This document shows, in pieces, positions 27,888 to 38,800 of a DNA stretch of 64,000 nucleotides. Both the position numbers and the translations under genes were made by a program. Within the stretch, counting starts at the first letter, position 1. Every line of letters begins with the position of its first letter. The notes beneath the pieces were generated by a model. The model had not been told where the DNA came from. It made no database searches and worked only from the letters and a program-made list of their open reading frames with translations. The DNA lies in contig OZ251532.1 of assembly GCA_965243175.1 (NCBI GenBank), forward strand, positions 2,666,001 through 2,730,000. Reading direction: 5' to 3'. This DNA comes from VXYL01 sp965243175 (lineage in GTDB: Bacteria > Pseudomonadota > Gammaproteobacteria > Pseudomonadales > Azotimanducaceae).

Positions 27888-29786
27888 ATGGTGTTGCAGA
27901 AGATGCGCTCGAGGGCGCAGGGCCTGTTCGCCAAGGTGCTCGTCGGCGTCATCGTCTTCGTGCTCGCGGTGTTCGGCTTCGGCGCGTTCGACTTGTTCTC
28001 GGTGTCGGAACCGATCGCCGCGACCGTGAACGGCGACGACATCACCGAGCGCACCTTGGAGGTCGAGACCAGCCGCCAGCGCCTAGCGCAGCGTTCGCGC
28101 CTCTCCGAGGAGGTGCCGGACGAGCTTATCGAGCGCATGGTGAGTCGCGAGTCGGTGTTGGAGCTGCTGATCGACCGCGCCCTGCTCGACCAGGCGGCGA
28201 ACGACCTCGACCTCTCGGTTTCGGAAGATTCGGTGCAGGCGCGAATCCGCCGCGAGGTCGGCATCGCCGACGAAGCCACCTACCGCAACCTGCTCGCCAA
28301 CCAAGGCTACACGCCGAGTTCCTTCCAGGACGCGCTGGCGAACGACGCCACGCGCAACCAGATAGACGCCGCCGTCGCCGGCACCTCCTTCGCTACCAAG
28401 CGCGAATCCCGCCTCGTCGCCCGCCTGCAGGCGCAGCGGCGGGACGTCGCGTGGCTCCACTACCAAGTCGACGACCTGATGGAGTACGGCGTCGCGCCGG
28501 TCACCGACGAGGCGGTGGAGGGCCGCTACGAGGAACGCGCCGAGGACTACCTCACCGCCGAACGCTTCGACTTCGACTTCGTGCGCTTGCGCCGGAGCAG
28601 CCTCGAAGATCACGTCGACGTGGACGAAGAAACCATAGTCGCAGCCTACGAAGACGAAATCGCGACCTTGGAGCCGCGCCGCCACGGCGCCCACATCCTG
28701 CTCAACGTGGACGCCGAGCGCAGCGTCGAGGAGGCGACCGAAGCGATTGCGGCCCTGCGCGCGGAAATCGAAGCCGGCGCCGACTTCGGCGACAAGGCGC
28801 GCGAGTTCTCCGATGACGCCGGCTCGGCCGAAGGCGGCGGCGACCTCGGCCCAGCCGGGCGCGGCATCTTCGTGACCGAGTTCGCGGACGCGCTCTGGGC
28901 GCTCGCGCCCGGCGAACTCTCGCCGCCGGTGCGCACCGAGTTCGGCGTCCACCTCATCAAGCTGCTCTCCATCGAGGATCCGGAGATCCCCAGCCTCGAC
29001 GAACGCCGCGAAGACATCGTCGCCGATCTGCGCCGCGAGGAACTGCAGCGCGTGTTCGACGAAACGCTGCGCGAAATGGAGGAGATCGCCTTCGAGCAAG
29101 GCGACTCCCTCGACGCGCTGGTCGCCCAGTACGGCCTGACGGTGGAACGTCTCGACGGCGTGGAACGCGCGAGCAGCGAGGGCATCCTGACCGACCGAGC
29201 GGTGCGCGACGCCTTCTTCGCCGACGACGTGCTGCTCGAGGGCTACAACAGCGAGGCCGTCGCCACTTCGGACAACCAGGCCATCGTCGCCCGGCTGCGC
29301 GAACGCCATCCGCAGGAGCGGCGCCTGCTCGCCGATGTGCGGGAAGAAATACGCGACGCCATCGCCCGGGAAGCCGCGCAAGCGATGGCCGAGCGGGCCG
29401 CGTTCGAGGCGCTCGCGGCGCTGGCCGAAGGTTCGCCGGCCACCGAAATCGCCACCAAGACGCAGGTCGAATGGGAGCGCAAGGACGGCATGCGCATCGA
29501 CGAAACCGAGGTGCCGTCCGCCATCGTGCAGACCGCCTTCGAGATGCCCGTGCCGCCGGCCGACGAACGGGGCACGGACGTCGCCGTGTTCGACGACGGT
29601 TCCCGGGCGGTGGTGGTGCTGTCCGCCGTCTCGCTCGGGGACTACGCCGCGCTCACGGAAGCCGAGAGAACCTCGGTGGGCGATTCGATGCAGAGCCTTG
29701 CCGCGACTCGTGACCGAGCCGGGCTGCTCGCCACGTTGCGCGCCGCCGCGTCGGTTTCGACGATCAGCTTCGAGACCGAGTCGTAG
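27888..29786 (+). CDS. ppiD: Periplasmic chaperone/peptidyl-prolyl isomerase PpiD
   Basis: The 632-residue inner-membrane-anchored periplasmic protein follows emerging outer-membrane proteins at the translocon. One N-terminal transmembrane helix (residues ~17-37, AKVLVGVIVFVLAVFGFGAF) is followed by a SurA-N-like domain (VNGDDITERTLEVE), and a parvulin domain (~residues 265-365: AHILLNVDAERS, GGDLGPAGRGIFV, FGVHLIKL). Length is near E. coli PpiD (623). It is last of the clpX-lon-hupB-ppiD series; the 144-base gap after hupB shows no tRNA. Confidence 0.94.
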   Translation: MVLQKMRSRAQGLFAKVLVGVIVFVLAVFGFGAFDLFSVSEPIAATVNGDDITERTLEVETSRQRLAQRSRLSEEVPDELIERMVSRESVLELLIDRALLDQAANDLDLSVSEDSVQARIRREVGIADEATYRNLLANQGYTPSSFQDALANDATRNQIDAAVAGTSFATKRESRLVARLQAQRRDVAWLHYQVDDLMEYGVAPVTDEAVEGRYEERAEDYLTAERFDFDFVRLRRSSLEDHVDVDEETIVAAYEDEIATLEPRRHGAHILLNVDAERSVEEATEAIAALRAEIEAGADFGDKAREFSDDAGSAEGGGDLGPAGRGIFVTEFADALWALAPGELSPPVRTEFGVHLIKLLSIEDPEIPSLDERREDIVADLRREELQRVFDETLREMEEIAFEQGDSLDALVAQYGLTVERLDGVERASSEGILTDRAVRDAFFADDVLLEGYNSEAVATSDNQAIVARLRERHPQERRLLADVREEIRDAIAREAAQAMAERAAFEALAALAEGSPATEIATKTQVEWERKDGMRIDETEVPSAIVQTAFEMPVPPADERGTDVAVFDDGSRAVVVLSAVSLGDYAALTEAERTSVGDSMQSLAATRDRAGLLATLRAAASVSTISFETES

Positions 29787-29829
29787 GCGGCGCTGTCGAG
29801 AAGAGAGACGAGAGGACGGGAGAGACGCC

Positions 29830-30483
29830 ATGTTGAGATTCGCGGAAGAGATCATGCTGCTGGTGCTGCACGACGACAACGGCAAGTTCGCCCGCGTGCC
29901 GGACTGGTCCATGAACTACGCGCTGGCCGGGGGCGTGCTGATGGACCTGGCGCTGGAGAACCGCATCGACACCGACCTGCAGAAGCTCCACCTGCTCGAT
30001 GCCACGCCGACCGGCGACGACCTGCTCGATCCCCTGCTGGAAGACATCGCCGGCCACGACGAAGAGCGCGACGCCCGCTACTGGGTGGAACGCGCCGCTG
30101 GCAGAGCCGACGACATCCGCGAACGGGCGCTGCAACGGCTGGTGGACGCCGGCATCCTGGAACAGCGCGACGACCGCTTCCTGTGGGTCTTCAAGTCGCG
30201 CCGCTATCCCACCGTGGACGGCGCCGCGGAACGCGAAGTGAAGCTGCGCATCATGGGCGTGCTGTTCAGCAACGAGATCCCGGACCCGCGCGACGTGGTG
30301 GTGATCTGCCTCGCCGACGCCTGCGGGCTGTTCCGCGAAATCCTCTCGAAGCGGCAAGCCGAGGAAGCCGCCGAGCGGGTCGCCCAAGTGCGCAAGCTCG
30401 ACCTCATCGGCCAAGCGATGGCGCAGGCGATACGCGACCTCGAAGTGACGCTGGCGATGCTGCAACAGCACCACGCCTACTGA
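29830..30483 (+). CDS. GPP34 (Golgi phosphoprotein 3)-family protein
   Basis: The 217-residue soluble helical protein starts MLRFAEEIMLLVLHDDNGKF, with AGGVLMDLALENRID and LQRLVDAGILEQRDDRFLWVF, the GPP34/GOLPH3-type signature seen in bacteria. Eukaryotic relatives bind phosphoinositides and sort Golgi enzymes; bacterial roles are not established, though membrane-lipid association is plausible. The start at 29830 follows GAGAC-rich sequence without a strong ribosome site. It lies 43 bases after ppiD on the same strand and may share its transcript. Confidence 0.8.
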   Translation: MLRFAEEIMLLVLHDDNGKFARVPDWSMNYALAGGVLMDLALENRIDTDLQKLHLLDATPTGDDLLDPLLEDIAGHDEERDARYWVERAAGRADDIRERALQRLVDAGILEQRDDRFLWVFKSRRYPTVDGAAEREVKLRIMGVLFSNEIPDPRDVVVICLADACGLFREILSKRQAEEAAERVAQVRKLDLIGQAMAQAIRDLEVTLAMLQQHHAY

Positions 30484-30504
30484 CGGCGCGGCGCAACGGG
30501 CGTT

Positions 30505-31608
30505 TCAGGAAACGGCGAACCGGCCGGGCGAGAGGGCACCGAGTTCGTCGTCGGCGAGGCTGGCCGTGGTTCCCTCCGCGACCAAGTCCGCCAACACGGC
30601 GCCCATCGCCGGCCCGTAGAGTACGCCTTTGCGGCCACCGCCCGTCGCCAGATAGACGTTCTCCCAACCCGGCGCACATCCGAGAACGGCCAGGCCATCG
30701 CTGCTCATCGGGCGCAGACACGCGGTCTGCTGGCGCAACCGCAAGCCCTCGATGGCGGGAAGCATCCGCCGCAGCCGGCCGAGGATGGCAAGCCGCGCCG
30801 CCGTGGTCGGCTTGGCGTCGAAGCCAGCGACCGTCTCCGTCGTGCCCGCCCACAGCAGACCGTCCGGCTTGCTGGCGACGTAGTTGCCGCGCCAGCCGAT
30901 GGACTGCGCGATCGGATCCCCGACCGCCTCCAAGCGCAGGATCTCGCCCTTGAGCGGCGTCAGCGGCAGCGCGACGCCAAGCTGTTCGGCGAGGCGTCGC
31001 CAAGGGCCGGTGGCGAGAATCACGGCACCGCAGGCGATGCGTTCCTCGCCCAAGCGAACGCCCGTGGCGCGGTTGCCCGCCACGTCAATGCCGGTGACCT
31101 CGGCCTTGCGAACAGGCGCTTCCGAGGCCGCGACCAGCGCTTCGGCAAGGGCAAACGGGTTCACCTCGGCGGTCCCGTAGACGACTTCCGCAGCCACCAC
31201 GTCCGCGGCGATCCGCGGTTCGAGCCGACGCGCCTCGTCGCCGCTCAGCAGCTCGGCGCGAAAACCCGATTGCGCGTTCTTCCATTCCCAAGGCAAGCTC
31301 CGCGCTTCGCCTTCAGCGAAGGCCAAATGCACCGTCGGCCGGCGGCGAAAGCCGAGTTCGGTGCGCTCCGCGAGCGCTTCAGCCAGTTCCATGTGCAGTG
31401 CGAACGCCCGCATCGCCAACGGCGACATCGGGCCCGGAATGCCGGCGCCGGAGAGTGGATTCAAGCCTCCGAACGCAAAACCCGAGGCGTGTGCAGCGAT
31501 GCCGTCGCGCTCGACGACCAGCGCGCGAACGCCGTGCCGAGCGAGGTAGTAGGCGCACGCGCTGCCGCAAATGCCGCCGCCCACCACGACGACATCGGCG
31601 CTGGTCAC
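30505..31608 (-). CDS. FAD-dependent oxidoreductase (DAO family, glycine oxidase-like)
   Basis: The 367-residue flavoprotein begins with the dinucleotide-binding VVVVGGGICGSACAYYLARHG and ends with LYLATGGGRKGVLYGPAMG, typical of D-amino-acid-oxidase-fold enzymes such as glycine oxidase ThiO or sarcosine/proline dehydrogenase relatives. LPLTPLKGEILRLE is the usual mid-domain strand. The exact substrate is not readable. It overlaps the nucleoside hydrolase stop by 4 bp (31605-31608), so the two are coupled, with the hydrolase first. Confidence 0.82.
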   Translation of the reverse strand: MTSADVVVVGGGICGSACAYYLARHGVRALVVERDGIAAHASGFAFGGLNPLSGAGIPGPMSPLAMRAFALHMELAEALAERTELGFRRRPTVHLAFAEGEARSLPWEWKNAQSGFRAELLSGDEARRLEPRIAADVVAAEVVYGTAEVNPFALAEALVAASEAPVRKAEVTGIDVAGNRATGVRLGEERIACGAVILATGPWRRLAEQLGVALPLTPLKGEILRLEAVGDPIAQSIGWRGNYVASKPDGLLWAGTTETVAGFDAKPTTAARLAILGRLRRMLPAIEGLRLRQQTACLRPMSSDGLAVLGCAPGWENVYLATGGGRKGVLYGPAMGAVLADLVAEGTTASLADDELGALSPGRFAVS

Positions 31609-32513
31609 GTCGTCAACGCCTCCATCACCAGAGCCATCGCCGCCGCGGCGTTGATGCGGTAGGCCACCTTCGCGGTCGGCTCATTGCGCGGCCGGCCGAC
31701 GCGCTCGTCGACCACGGTCATGCCCCGCGTCAAGCGCCCGGCCGTCTCCACCGCCACATGGCGCGCTTCGGCATGGACCAGCTGCGGATGCGTGATCGCC
31801 AGCACGGCGCACGGATCGTGCAGCGCCGCGTCGCGGTTTCCGGTGAGCGATTCCAGCCGCTCGTGCAGGTGGTCGAACGCCTGCGCCGCGAATTCGGCGC
31901 ATGGCGTTGCCGCTGCGCGCAGCCGTTTGCAGGTCGCGTCGTTGGTGCGCAGCTGGTGGGTGAGATTGAGGCCGCACATGACGATCTCCGCCCCGGACGC
32001 GAAGACCCGCGCCGCGGCCTCGGCATCGGCGAAGATGTTGAACTCCGCCGCCGGCGTGGCGTTGCCGTGCGTGGCGCTGCCGCCCATCAGCGAAATGCCG
32101 GCGATGCGCCGCACCCAGCCCGGATCGCGCTCGATGGCCAAGGCGATGTTGGTGAGCGGGCCAAGCGGAACGATCCAGGTGTCCTTGCTCGGCGCGTCGA
32201 GCAGAAAGCCCACCGCGTCGTCGCTCGCGACCTGGCGGTCGTGCGTCGTGCGCTCCACGCCGCCGAGACCGCTTTCGCCGTGAACGACCGCGGCGTGGAT
32301 CGGCTCGCCGACCAGCGGCTTGGCGGCGCCGCCGTGTACGGGCGTGTCCACGTCGAGCAGCGCCGTCACCAGCAGCGCGTTGGCGGTGGTCGCTTCGAGC
32401 GGCGCGTTGCCGCTCACCGTGGTGATGCCGAGCACGTGGGCATGGCGGTGCGCGAGGATCAGCGCGATGGCGTCGTCGTGGCCCGGATCGCAGTCGATGA
32501 TCATGGTTTCCAT
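31605..32513 (-). CDS. Inosine-uridine preferring nucleoside hydrolase
   Basis: The 302-residue enzyme cleaves the N-glycosidic bond of ribonucleosides. The metal-binding DCDPGHDDAIALILA motif is perfect; VSGNAPLEATTANAL and the later NLTHQLRTN (His near the base pocket) and AEFNIFADAEAAARVF also fit the family. E. coli RihA/B/C are of similar size. The start may be residue 4 (MIIDCDPGHDD). A nucleobase from this reaction has no clear link to the coupled FAD oxidoreductase, so the pair's joint role is open. Confidence 0.92.
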   Translation of the reverse strand: METMIIDCDPGHDDAIALILAHRHAHVLGITTVSGNAPLEATTANALLVTALLDVDTPVHGGAAKPLVGEPIHAAVVHGESGLGGVERTTHDRQVASDDAVGFLLDAPSKDTWIVPLGPLTNIALAIERDPGWVRRIAGISLMGGSATHGNATPAAEFNIFADAEAAARVFASGAEIVMCGLNLTHQLRTNDATCKRLRAAATPCAEFAAQAFDHLHERLESLTGNRDAALHDPCAVLAITHPQLVHAEARHVAVETAGRLTRGMTVVDERVGRPRNEPTAKVAYRINAAAAMALVMEALTT

Positions 32514-32711
32514 GCCGCACAGTGTAGCGCCCCTTCGACGCGGCAGGGGATGGACACCGTGTGCAGCATGTCTTCCGGTGCGAACAACAAAGCAGACAAC
32601 TGCGGCGGCCAGAAATCGGCGCGTTGCGAATCGGCGTTATGATCCGTCGTCAAGCCACGCCCGCGACTTGCTGCAAGCGCCCAAGGGCAAGGTGCCCTCG
32701 GGAGTCCGCAA

Positions 32712-33917
32712 GTGCTGGAAGGACGTCGGGACGGCTTGCGCCCGTCCGTTGTGCTCGCCTGGATGTGCGTGCTGATCGCCGTCAACCAGCTTGGCTTCGG
32801 GGCGGTGATTCCGGTGCTGCCGCTCTACGCGTCGTCCTTCGGCGTGTCGCAGTTCGCGATCGGCGCGACGGTCGCGGTGTACGGGCTGTCGCGGGTGTGC
32901 GTCGGGGTGCCGGCGGGGCAGGTCGCCGATCTTCTGGGGCGGCGCAACTGCCTGGCCATCGGCGGCATCGTCTCGGCGCTCGGCAACTTCTGGTGCGCGG
33001 CCGCCGAGAGCTACGGCGAACTGGTGCTGGCGCGACTCGTCGCCGGGGCGGGTGCCGGCATCGTGCTCACGGCCGGACTCATCGTGCTCGCGGACATCAC
33101 CTCGCCCGCTACCCGAGGCCGGGCGATGGCCGTCTATCAGGGCGTGTTCCTGTTCGCAGTGGGCATCGGCCCGTTTCCGGGCGGCTATCTGGCGGAACGC
33201 TTCGGGCTCGCGTCGCCCTTCTTCGTCTACGGCGTGGCCAGCGCGCTGGTGACCTTGGTCGCATGGCTCTGCGTCGCCGAAACACGCTCCTTCGGCGGCA
33301 CCGCGTCGCCGCAGAGCGCACCGCCGCTGCGCCTGCAGCTGCTTGCCCTCGGGCGCAACGTCGGCTTTCTGCTGGTCTGCCTGGTCGGTTTCACCAACGC
33401 CTTGGCGCGCACCGGCGCCTTGTTCAGCATCGTGCCCGTGCTGGCGCGGGACCGGCTCGCGCTATCCGCAACCGAGACCGGCTTCGGGCTTGCCCTTGGC
33501 AGCGTCATCGGCTTGGCGGTGACCTATCCCGCCGGCGCCGTCGTCGATCGGTTCGGGCGCAAGGCGATGATCGTGCCGATGACGGTGCTCACCGGCGTCT
33601 CCATGCTGTGCTTCTGTTTCGCGCCGAGCTACGCGTGGCTCCTGCTGGCGTGCGCCATCTGGGGCGGCGCCAGCGCGGCATCGAGCGCAGCGCCGGCAGC
33701 CTACGCGGCGGATTCGGCGCCGGCCGGCATGAACGCCGCGGCAATGAGTTCGTACCGCACCTTGAGCGACGTGGGCTACGTCGCCGGGCCGCTGCTGCTC
33801 GGGCTGCTGGGCGATTGGGGCGGCCTCGATCTGCCGTTCTGGGCCGCCGCGGCCGGCCTGTTCGTCGCCGCCGCGCTCTTCGCCAGGCTGGCGCCGGAAT
33901 CCCTGCGCCGGGAATAG
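32712..33917 (+). CDS. MFS transporter (MFS_1 type)
   Basis: The 401-residue protein has about twelve transmembrane helices. The first is MCVLIAVNQLGFGAVIPVL; the loop 2-3 motif reads GQVADLLGRRN and the symmetrical loop AVVDRFGRKAM. The SPATRGRAMAVYQG stretch is typical of drug:H+ antiporter-like MFS proteins. Substrate unknown. The GTG at 32712 is the probable start. It converges on glpK with an 8-base gap; nothing else links the two functionally. Confidence 0.84.
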   Translation: MLEGRRDGLRPSVVLAWMCVLIAVNQLGFGAVIPVLPLYASSFGVSQFAIGATVAVYGLSRVCVGVPAGQVADLLGRRNCLAIGGIVSALGNFWCAAAESYGELVLARLVAGAGAGIVLTAGLIVLADITSPATRGRAMAVYQGVFLFAVGIGPFPGGYLAERFGLASPFFVYGVASALVTLVAWLCVAETRSFGGTASPQSAPPLRLQLLALGRNVGFLLVCLVGFTNALARTGALFSIVPVLARDRLALSATETGFGLALGSVIGLAVTYPAGAVVDRFGRKAMIVPMTVLTGVSMLCFCFAPSYAWLLLACAIWGGASAASSAAPAAYAADSAPAGMNAAAMSSYRTLSDVGYVAGPLLLGLLGDWGGLDLPFWAAAAGLFVAAALFARLAPESLRRE

Positions 33918-33925
33918 GCCGGCGA

Positions 33926-35395
<1,470 letters not shown>

Positions 35396-35618
35396 GCGCT
35401 TGGTCTCTCATGCATCAGGGGCGACCCCGATTGCTCGGCAGTATACGAGTCGCCCGGTCGCATGGTGTACGCGCCCTGCTCCGCCGCGACGCGACACGCC
35501 ACCACTAGATGTAGGCCACGCCGTCTGCACATGTTGTTCAGGCGGATGCGCAAAGGCTGTCCACAGGATGTTCGGGGAGAGCATGTCAGCCCGGCGCGGA
35601 AAGACCGTGAAAAACCTG

Positions 35619-35646
35619 TTGCAACCCACTTGAGACGCTGTATATT
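35619..35646 (+). promoter_or_regulatory. Sigma70-like promoter of the nrd operon
   Basis: A -35 hexamer TTGCAA (35619-35624) and -10 hexamer TATATT (35641-35646) are separated by 16 bases. The AT-rich -10 stands out in GC-rich surroundings. Transcription would start near 35653 and read into nrdA. The -10 is covered by a NrdR-box-like palindrome, which fits repression of ribonucleotide reductase genes. Confidence 0.5.
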
Positions 35647-35681
35647 GGGCGTGTTTCGGTACCCGACACCAGATGTAGGGG
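35635..35681 (+). promoter_or_regulatory. Pair of NrdR-box-like operators
   Basis: Compared with the NrdR consensus ACACWATATATWGTGT, 35635-35650 (ACGCTGTATATTGGGC) matches 12 of 16 positions and 35666-35681 (ACACCAGATGTAGGGG) matches 11 of 16. Their starts are 31 bases apart, the three-helical-turn spacing known for NrdR box pairs. The first overlaps the predicted -10. NrdR itself is not in the window. The matches are imperfect, so this rests mainly on spacing and position upstream of nrdA. Confidence 0.5.
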
Positions 35682-35802
35682 TGCCGGTGCCCTGCTTGCA
35701 GGCCGGGGGAAGCGCTTCGTACGGAGGCGTTGGGCCGCGAGCCGTGCCGCCAAGACGGGCGGCGGGCCGTGTGGGGCCAAGGGTGGGAGCGCACTAGGGA
35801 TA

Positions 35803-38800
35803 GTGCTGGACAAAAGAACAGTTTTAGGGGAAAACTACCGGATCATGCAACACCAAATGCCGCGCATCGCAGAGGAGTCCTCGCCGCATCAGGCGGCGCC
35901 GTTGCCGCCATCCGTCGCTGCCACCGCGCCTGGCTCGCTGCGCGTCATCAAGCGCAACGGCGCCGTGGTGTCCTACGACGCCGACAAGATCCAAGTCGCG
36001 CTCACCAAGGCGTTCCTCGCCGTCGAAGGCGGCACCGCCGCCGCGTCGTCGCGCATCCGCGAACTGGTAGCCGGCCTCACCGAGCTGGTCACGAGCACCT
36101 TCAAGCGCCGCATGCCCTCCGGCGGCACCATCCACATCGAGGAAATCCAGGATCAGGTGGAACTGGCCCTGATGCGCTCCGGCGAGCACAAGGTCGCGCG
36201 CGACTACGTGCTCTACCGCGAGGAACGCGCCCGCGTCAGGGCCGCCAAAGCGGTGCCGCCAGCGAAGGGCGGCGCCGCGCACAGCGCCATCCACGTGCTG
36301 GCCGCGGACGGCAGCCGGGTGCCGCTCGACGTGCAGCGCCTGCGCACGGTGGTGGAACAAGCCTGTCGCGGCCTGGCGGACGTGGACGCGAAGCGCATCA
36401 TCGACGAAGCGCTGGCCAACATGTACGACGGCATCGAAGCCAAGGACGTGAAGACGGGCCTGTTGATGACCGCGCGCGCCTTGGTGGAGGAAGAGCCGAA
36501 CTACACCTACGCCTCGGCACGGCTGCTGCTGGACAAACTCCGCTCCGAAGCGCTCACCTTCCTGGGCGTGCAGGCGGCTTCGACGCTCGGCGGCGTCGCC
36601 CAGGCGACGCAGGACGACATGGCGCATCTCTACGCTCCCGCGCTTGCCGCCTTCGTGGAACGCGGCGTGCAGCTGGAACTCCTGGCGCCGGAACTCAAGC
36701 AGTTCGACCTCGAACGCCTGGGCCAGGCATTGCGCCCGGAACGCGACGAGATGTTCACCTACCTGGGCCTGCAAACCCTCTACGACCGCTACTTCATCCA
36801 CAAGAACGACGTGCGCTTCGAGTTGCCGCAGGTGTTCTTCATGCGCGTCGCGATGGGGCTTGCCGTGCAAGAGGACGATCCCGAAGCGCGCGCCATCGAG
36901 TTCTACGACCTGCTCTCCTCCTTCGACTACATGAGCTCCACGCCGACGCTGTTCAACGCCGGCACGATGCGCTCGCAGCTTTCGTCCTGCTTCCTCACCA
37001 CCGTCTCCGACGACCTCGAGGGCATCTACAGCGCCATCCGCGACAACGCCCTGCTCTCCAAGTGGGCAGGGGGCTTGGGCAACGACTGGACGCCGGTGCG
37101 CGCGCTCGGCGCCTACATCAAAGGCACCAACGGCAAATCCCAAGGCGTGGTGCCGTTCCTGAAGGTGGTGAACGACACGGCGGTCGCGGTGAACCAGTGC
37201 TTCGCGCCGGACACGCGGGTACATACGGCGGATGGCGTGAAGGCCATCCGCGACGTCACCACCGATGATCTGGTGCTCGGCCAGCGCGGCGAATACCGCC
37301 AAGTGCGCAAGACCATGGCCTACAACCAAACCGATCCGATGGTGGAGTTGCGCGTCAAGCACGCCGTACACCCATTGCGCGTGACCGCCGGGCATCCGAT
37401 CTGGGCCGTCCAGGGCGTGCCGATGGAGCAGTCGATTCGCCGTACGCAGGCTTGGCTGGCGAAAGCGAAGGTCGAGCCGCGCTGGATCGAGGCGGGCGAA
37501 TTGAAGCGGGGCGACTACGTGGCCCAGGCCATCCCGCAGGAAGTCGTACCCGTCGCCGGGTTCGACGAGGACGACGCCCGGCTTTACGGCATCCTCCTGG
37601 GCGATGGACATTGCTCAAAAGGGGGCCTTCAATGGGGCGTCAGCGGCGACCCGACGAGCGATGCCCATCTGCGCTTCGTCGCCAACTATCTGGAAAGGAA
37701 AGGCGTTCATTATTGGACCACCGAGCGCGGCGGCCGCTATCGCCAAATCCACTGGTCGGCGGGAGTCGGCCTTGTGCGCGACGGCACCACCGGGCAATTC
37801 TCAAGCGCGGGTGGCAGCGCGCTGGGCCTCTTCCACGAAGACCTGTACGACGCCAACGGCAAGAAACGAATCCACCGCCGCTTCAGCCACCTGCCGAAGG
37901 CGCAGACGCTGGCCCTGCTGCACGGCTTGCTGGAAACCGACGGTGGCGTCAGCCGCGGCAAGGAGATTTACTTCACCAGCACGTCCGAGGCACTGGCGGA
38001 GGGCGTTCGCTATCAACTGCTGCGTCTGGGTACGCCTTCGGCAGGCCAGTACCGAGAACGCGAACAAAAGCACGAGGGCACTCGCGACGACGGCACCAAA
38101 ATTCGCTTCGATGGCGTTGTCACCGCGTGGGACATCCGCGTGCCGGCGATACCCGAGCTCGCCAGCAAGCTGAACTGCCAGCCGCTCACCAAGCGCAACT
38201 GGTTCGTCCACCAAAACTGCGTATTCAGCCGCGTCCGCGCCGCGAAAGCCCTGCCGCCAGTGCCGTTCGTGGTGGACTTGAAGGTCGAAGGCGACGAATC
38301 CTACATGACCACCAGCGCCTTGGCGCACAACGGCGGCAAGCGCAAGGGTGCCGTGTGCTCCTACTTGGAGACGTGGCATCTGGACATCGAGGAGTTTCTG
38401 GAACTGCGCAAGAACACTGGCGACGACCGGCGCCGCACCCACGACATGAACACCGCCAACTGGGTGCCGGATTTGTTCATGAAGCGCGTCTTCGAGAGCG
38501 GCGAATGGACGCTGTTCTCCCCCAACGAAGTGCCCGACCTGCACGATTGCTGGGGCGCGGATTTCGAGGCCCGCTACCTGGAGTACGAGCGGCAGACCCG
38601 CAGCGGCGAAATCACGCTGTTCAAGCGCGTGAAGGCGGAGGATCTGTGGCGCAAGATGCTCTCCATGCTGTTCGAGACGGGGCACCCGTGGATCACCTTC
38701 AAGGACGCCTGCAACATGCGTTCGCCGCAGCAGCACGCGGGCGTGGTGCATTCCTCGAACCTGTGTACCGAGATCACGTTGAACACCTCGAAGGAGGAGA

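Larger units (their letters stand above)
35396..35844. other. Long intergenic leader between glpK and nrdA
   Basis: About 450 bases without a convincing gene. It contains the nrdA promoter and NrdR-like boxes listed separately and, after the likely transcription start (~35653), a ~190-base GC-rich 5' leader with possible stem-loops (for example around 35677-35707). No cobalamin-box-like motif of an adenosylcobalamin riboswitch was recognised. An AGATGTAGG core is repeated at 35507-35515 and 35671-35679. Confidence 0.55.

Noticed and set aside
35409..35434. Degenerate copy of the palindromic element (CATGCATCAGGGGCGACCCCGA)
   Set aside because: The stem and flanks differ too much from the consensus to claim homology.
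35545..35556. DnaA box near nrdA (CTGTCCACAGG)
   Set aside because: Only an approximate match to TTATCCACA; no cluster of boxes.
38206..38226. Alternative intein end at FVHQNC, which would give Cys at +1
   Set aside because: Splicing blocks F and G lie downstream and the NrdA extein resumes only at GGKRKG after ALAHN.
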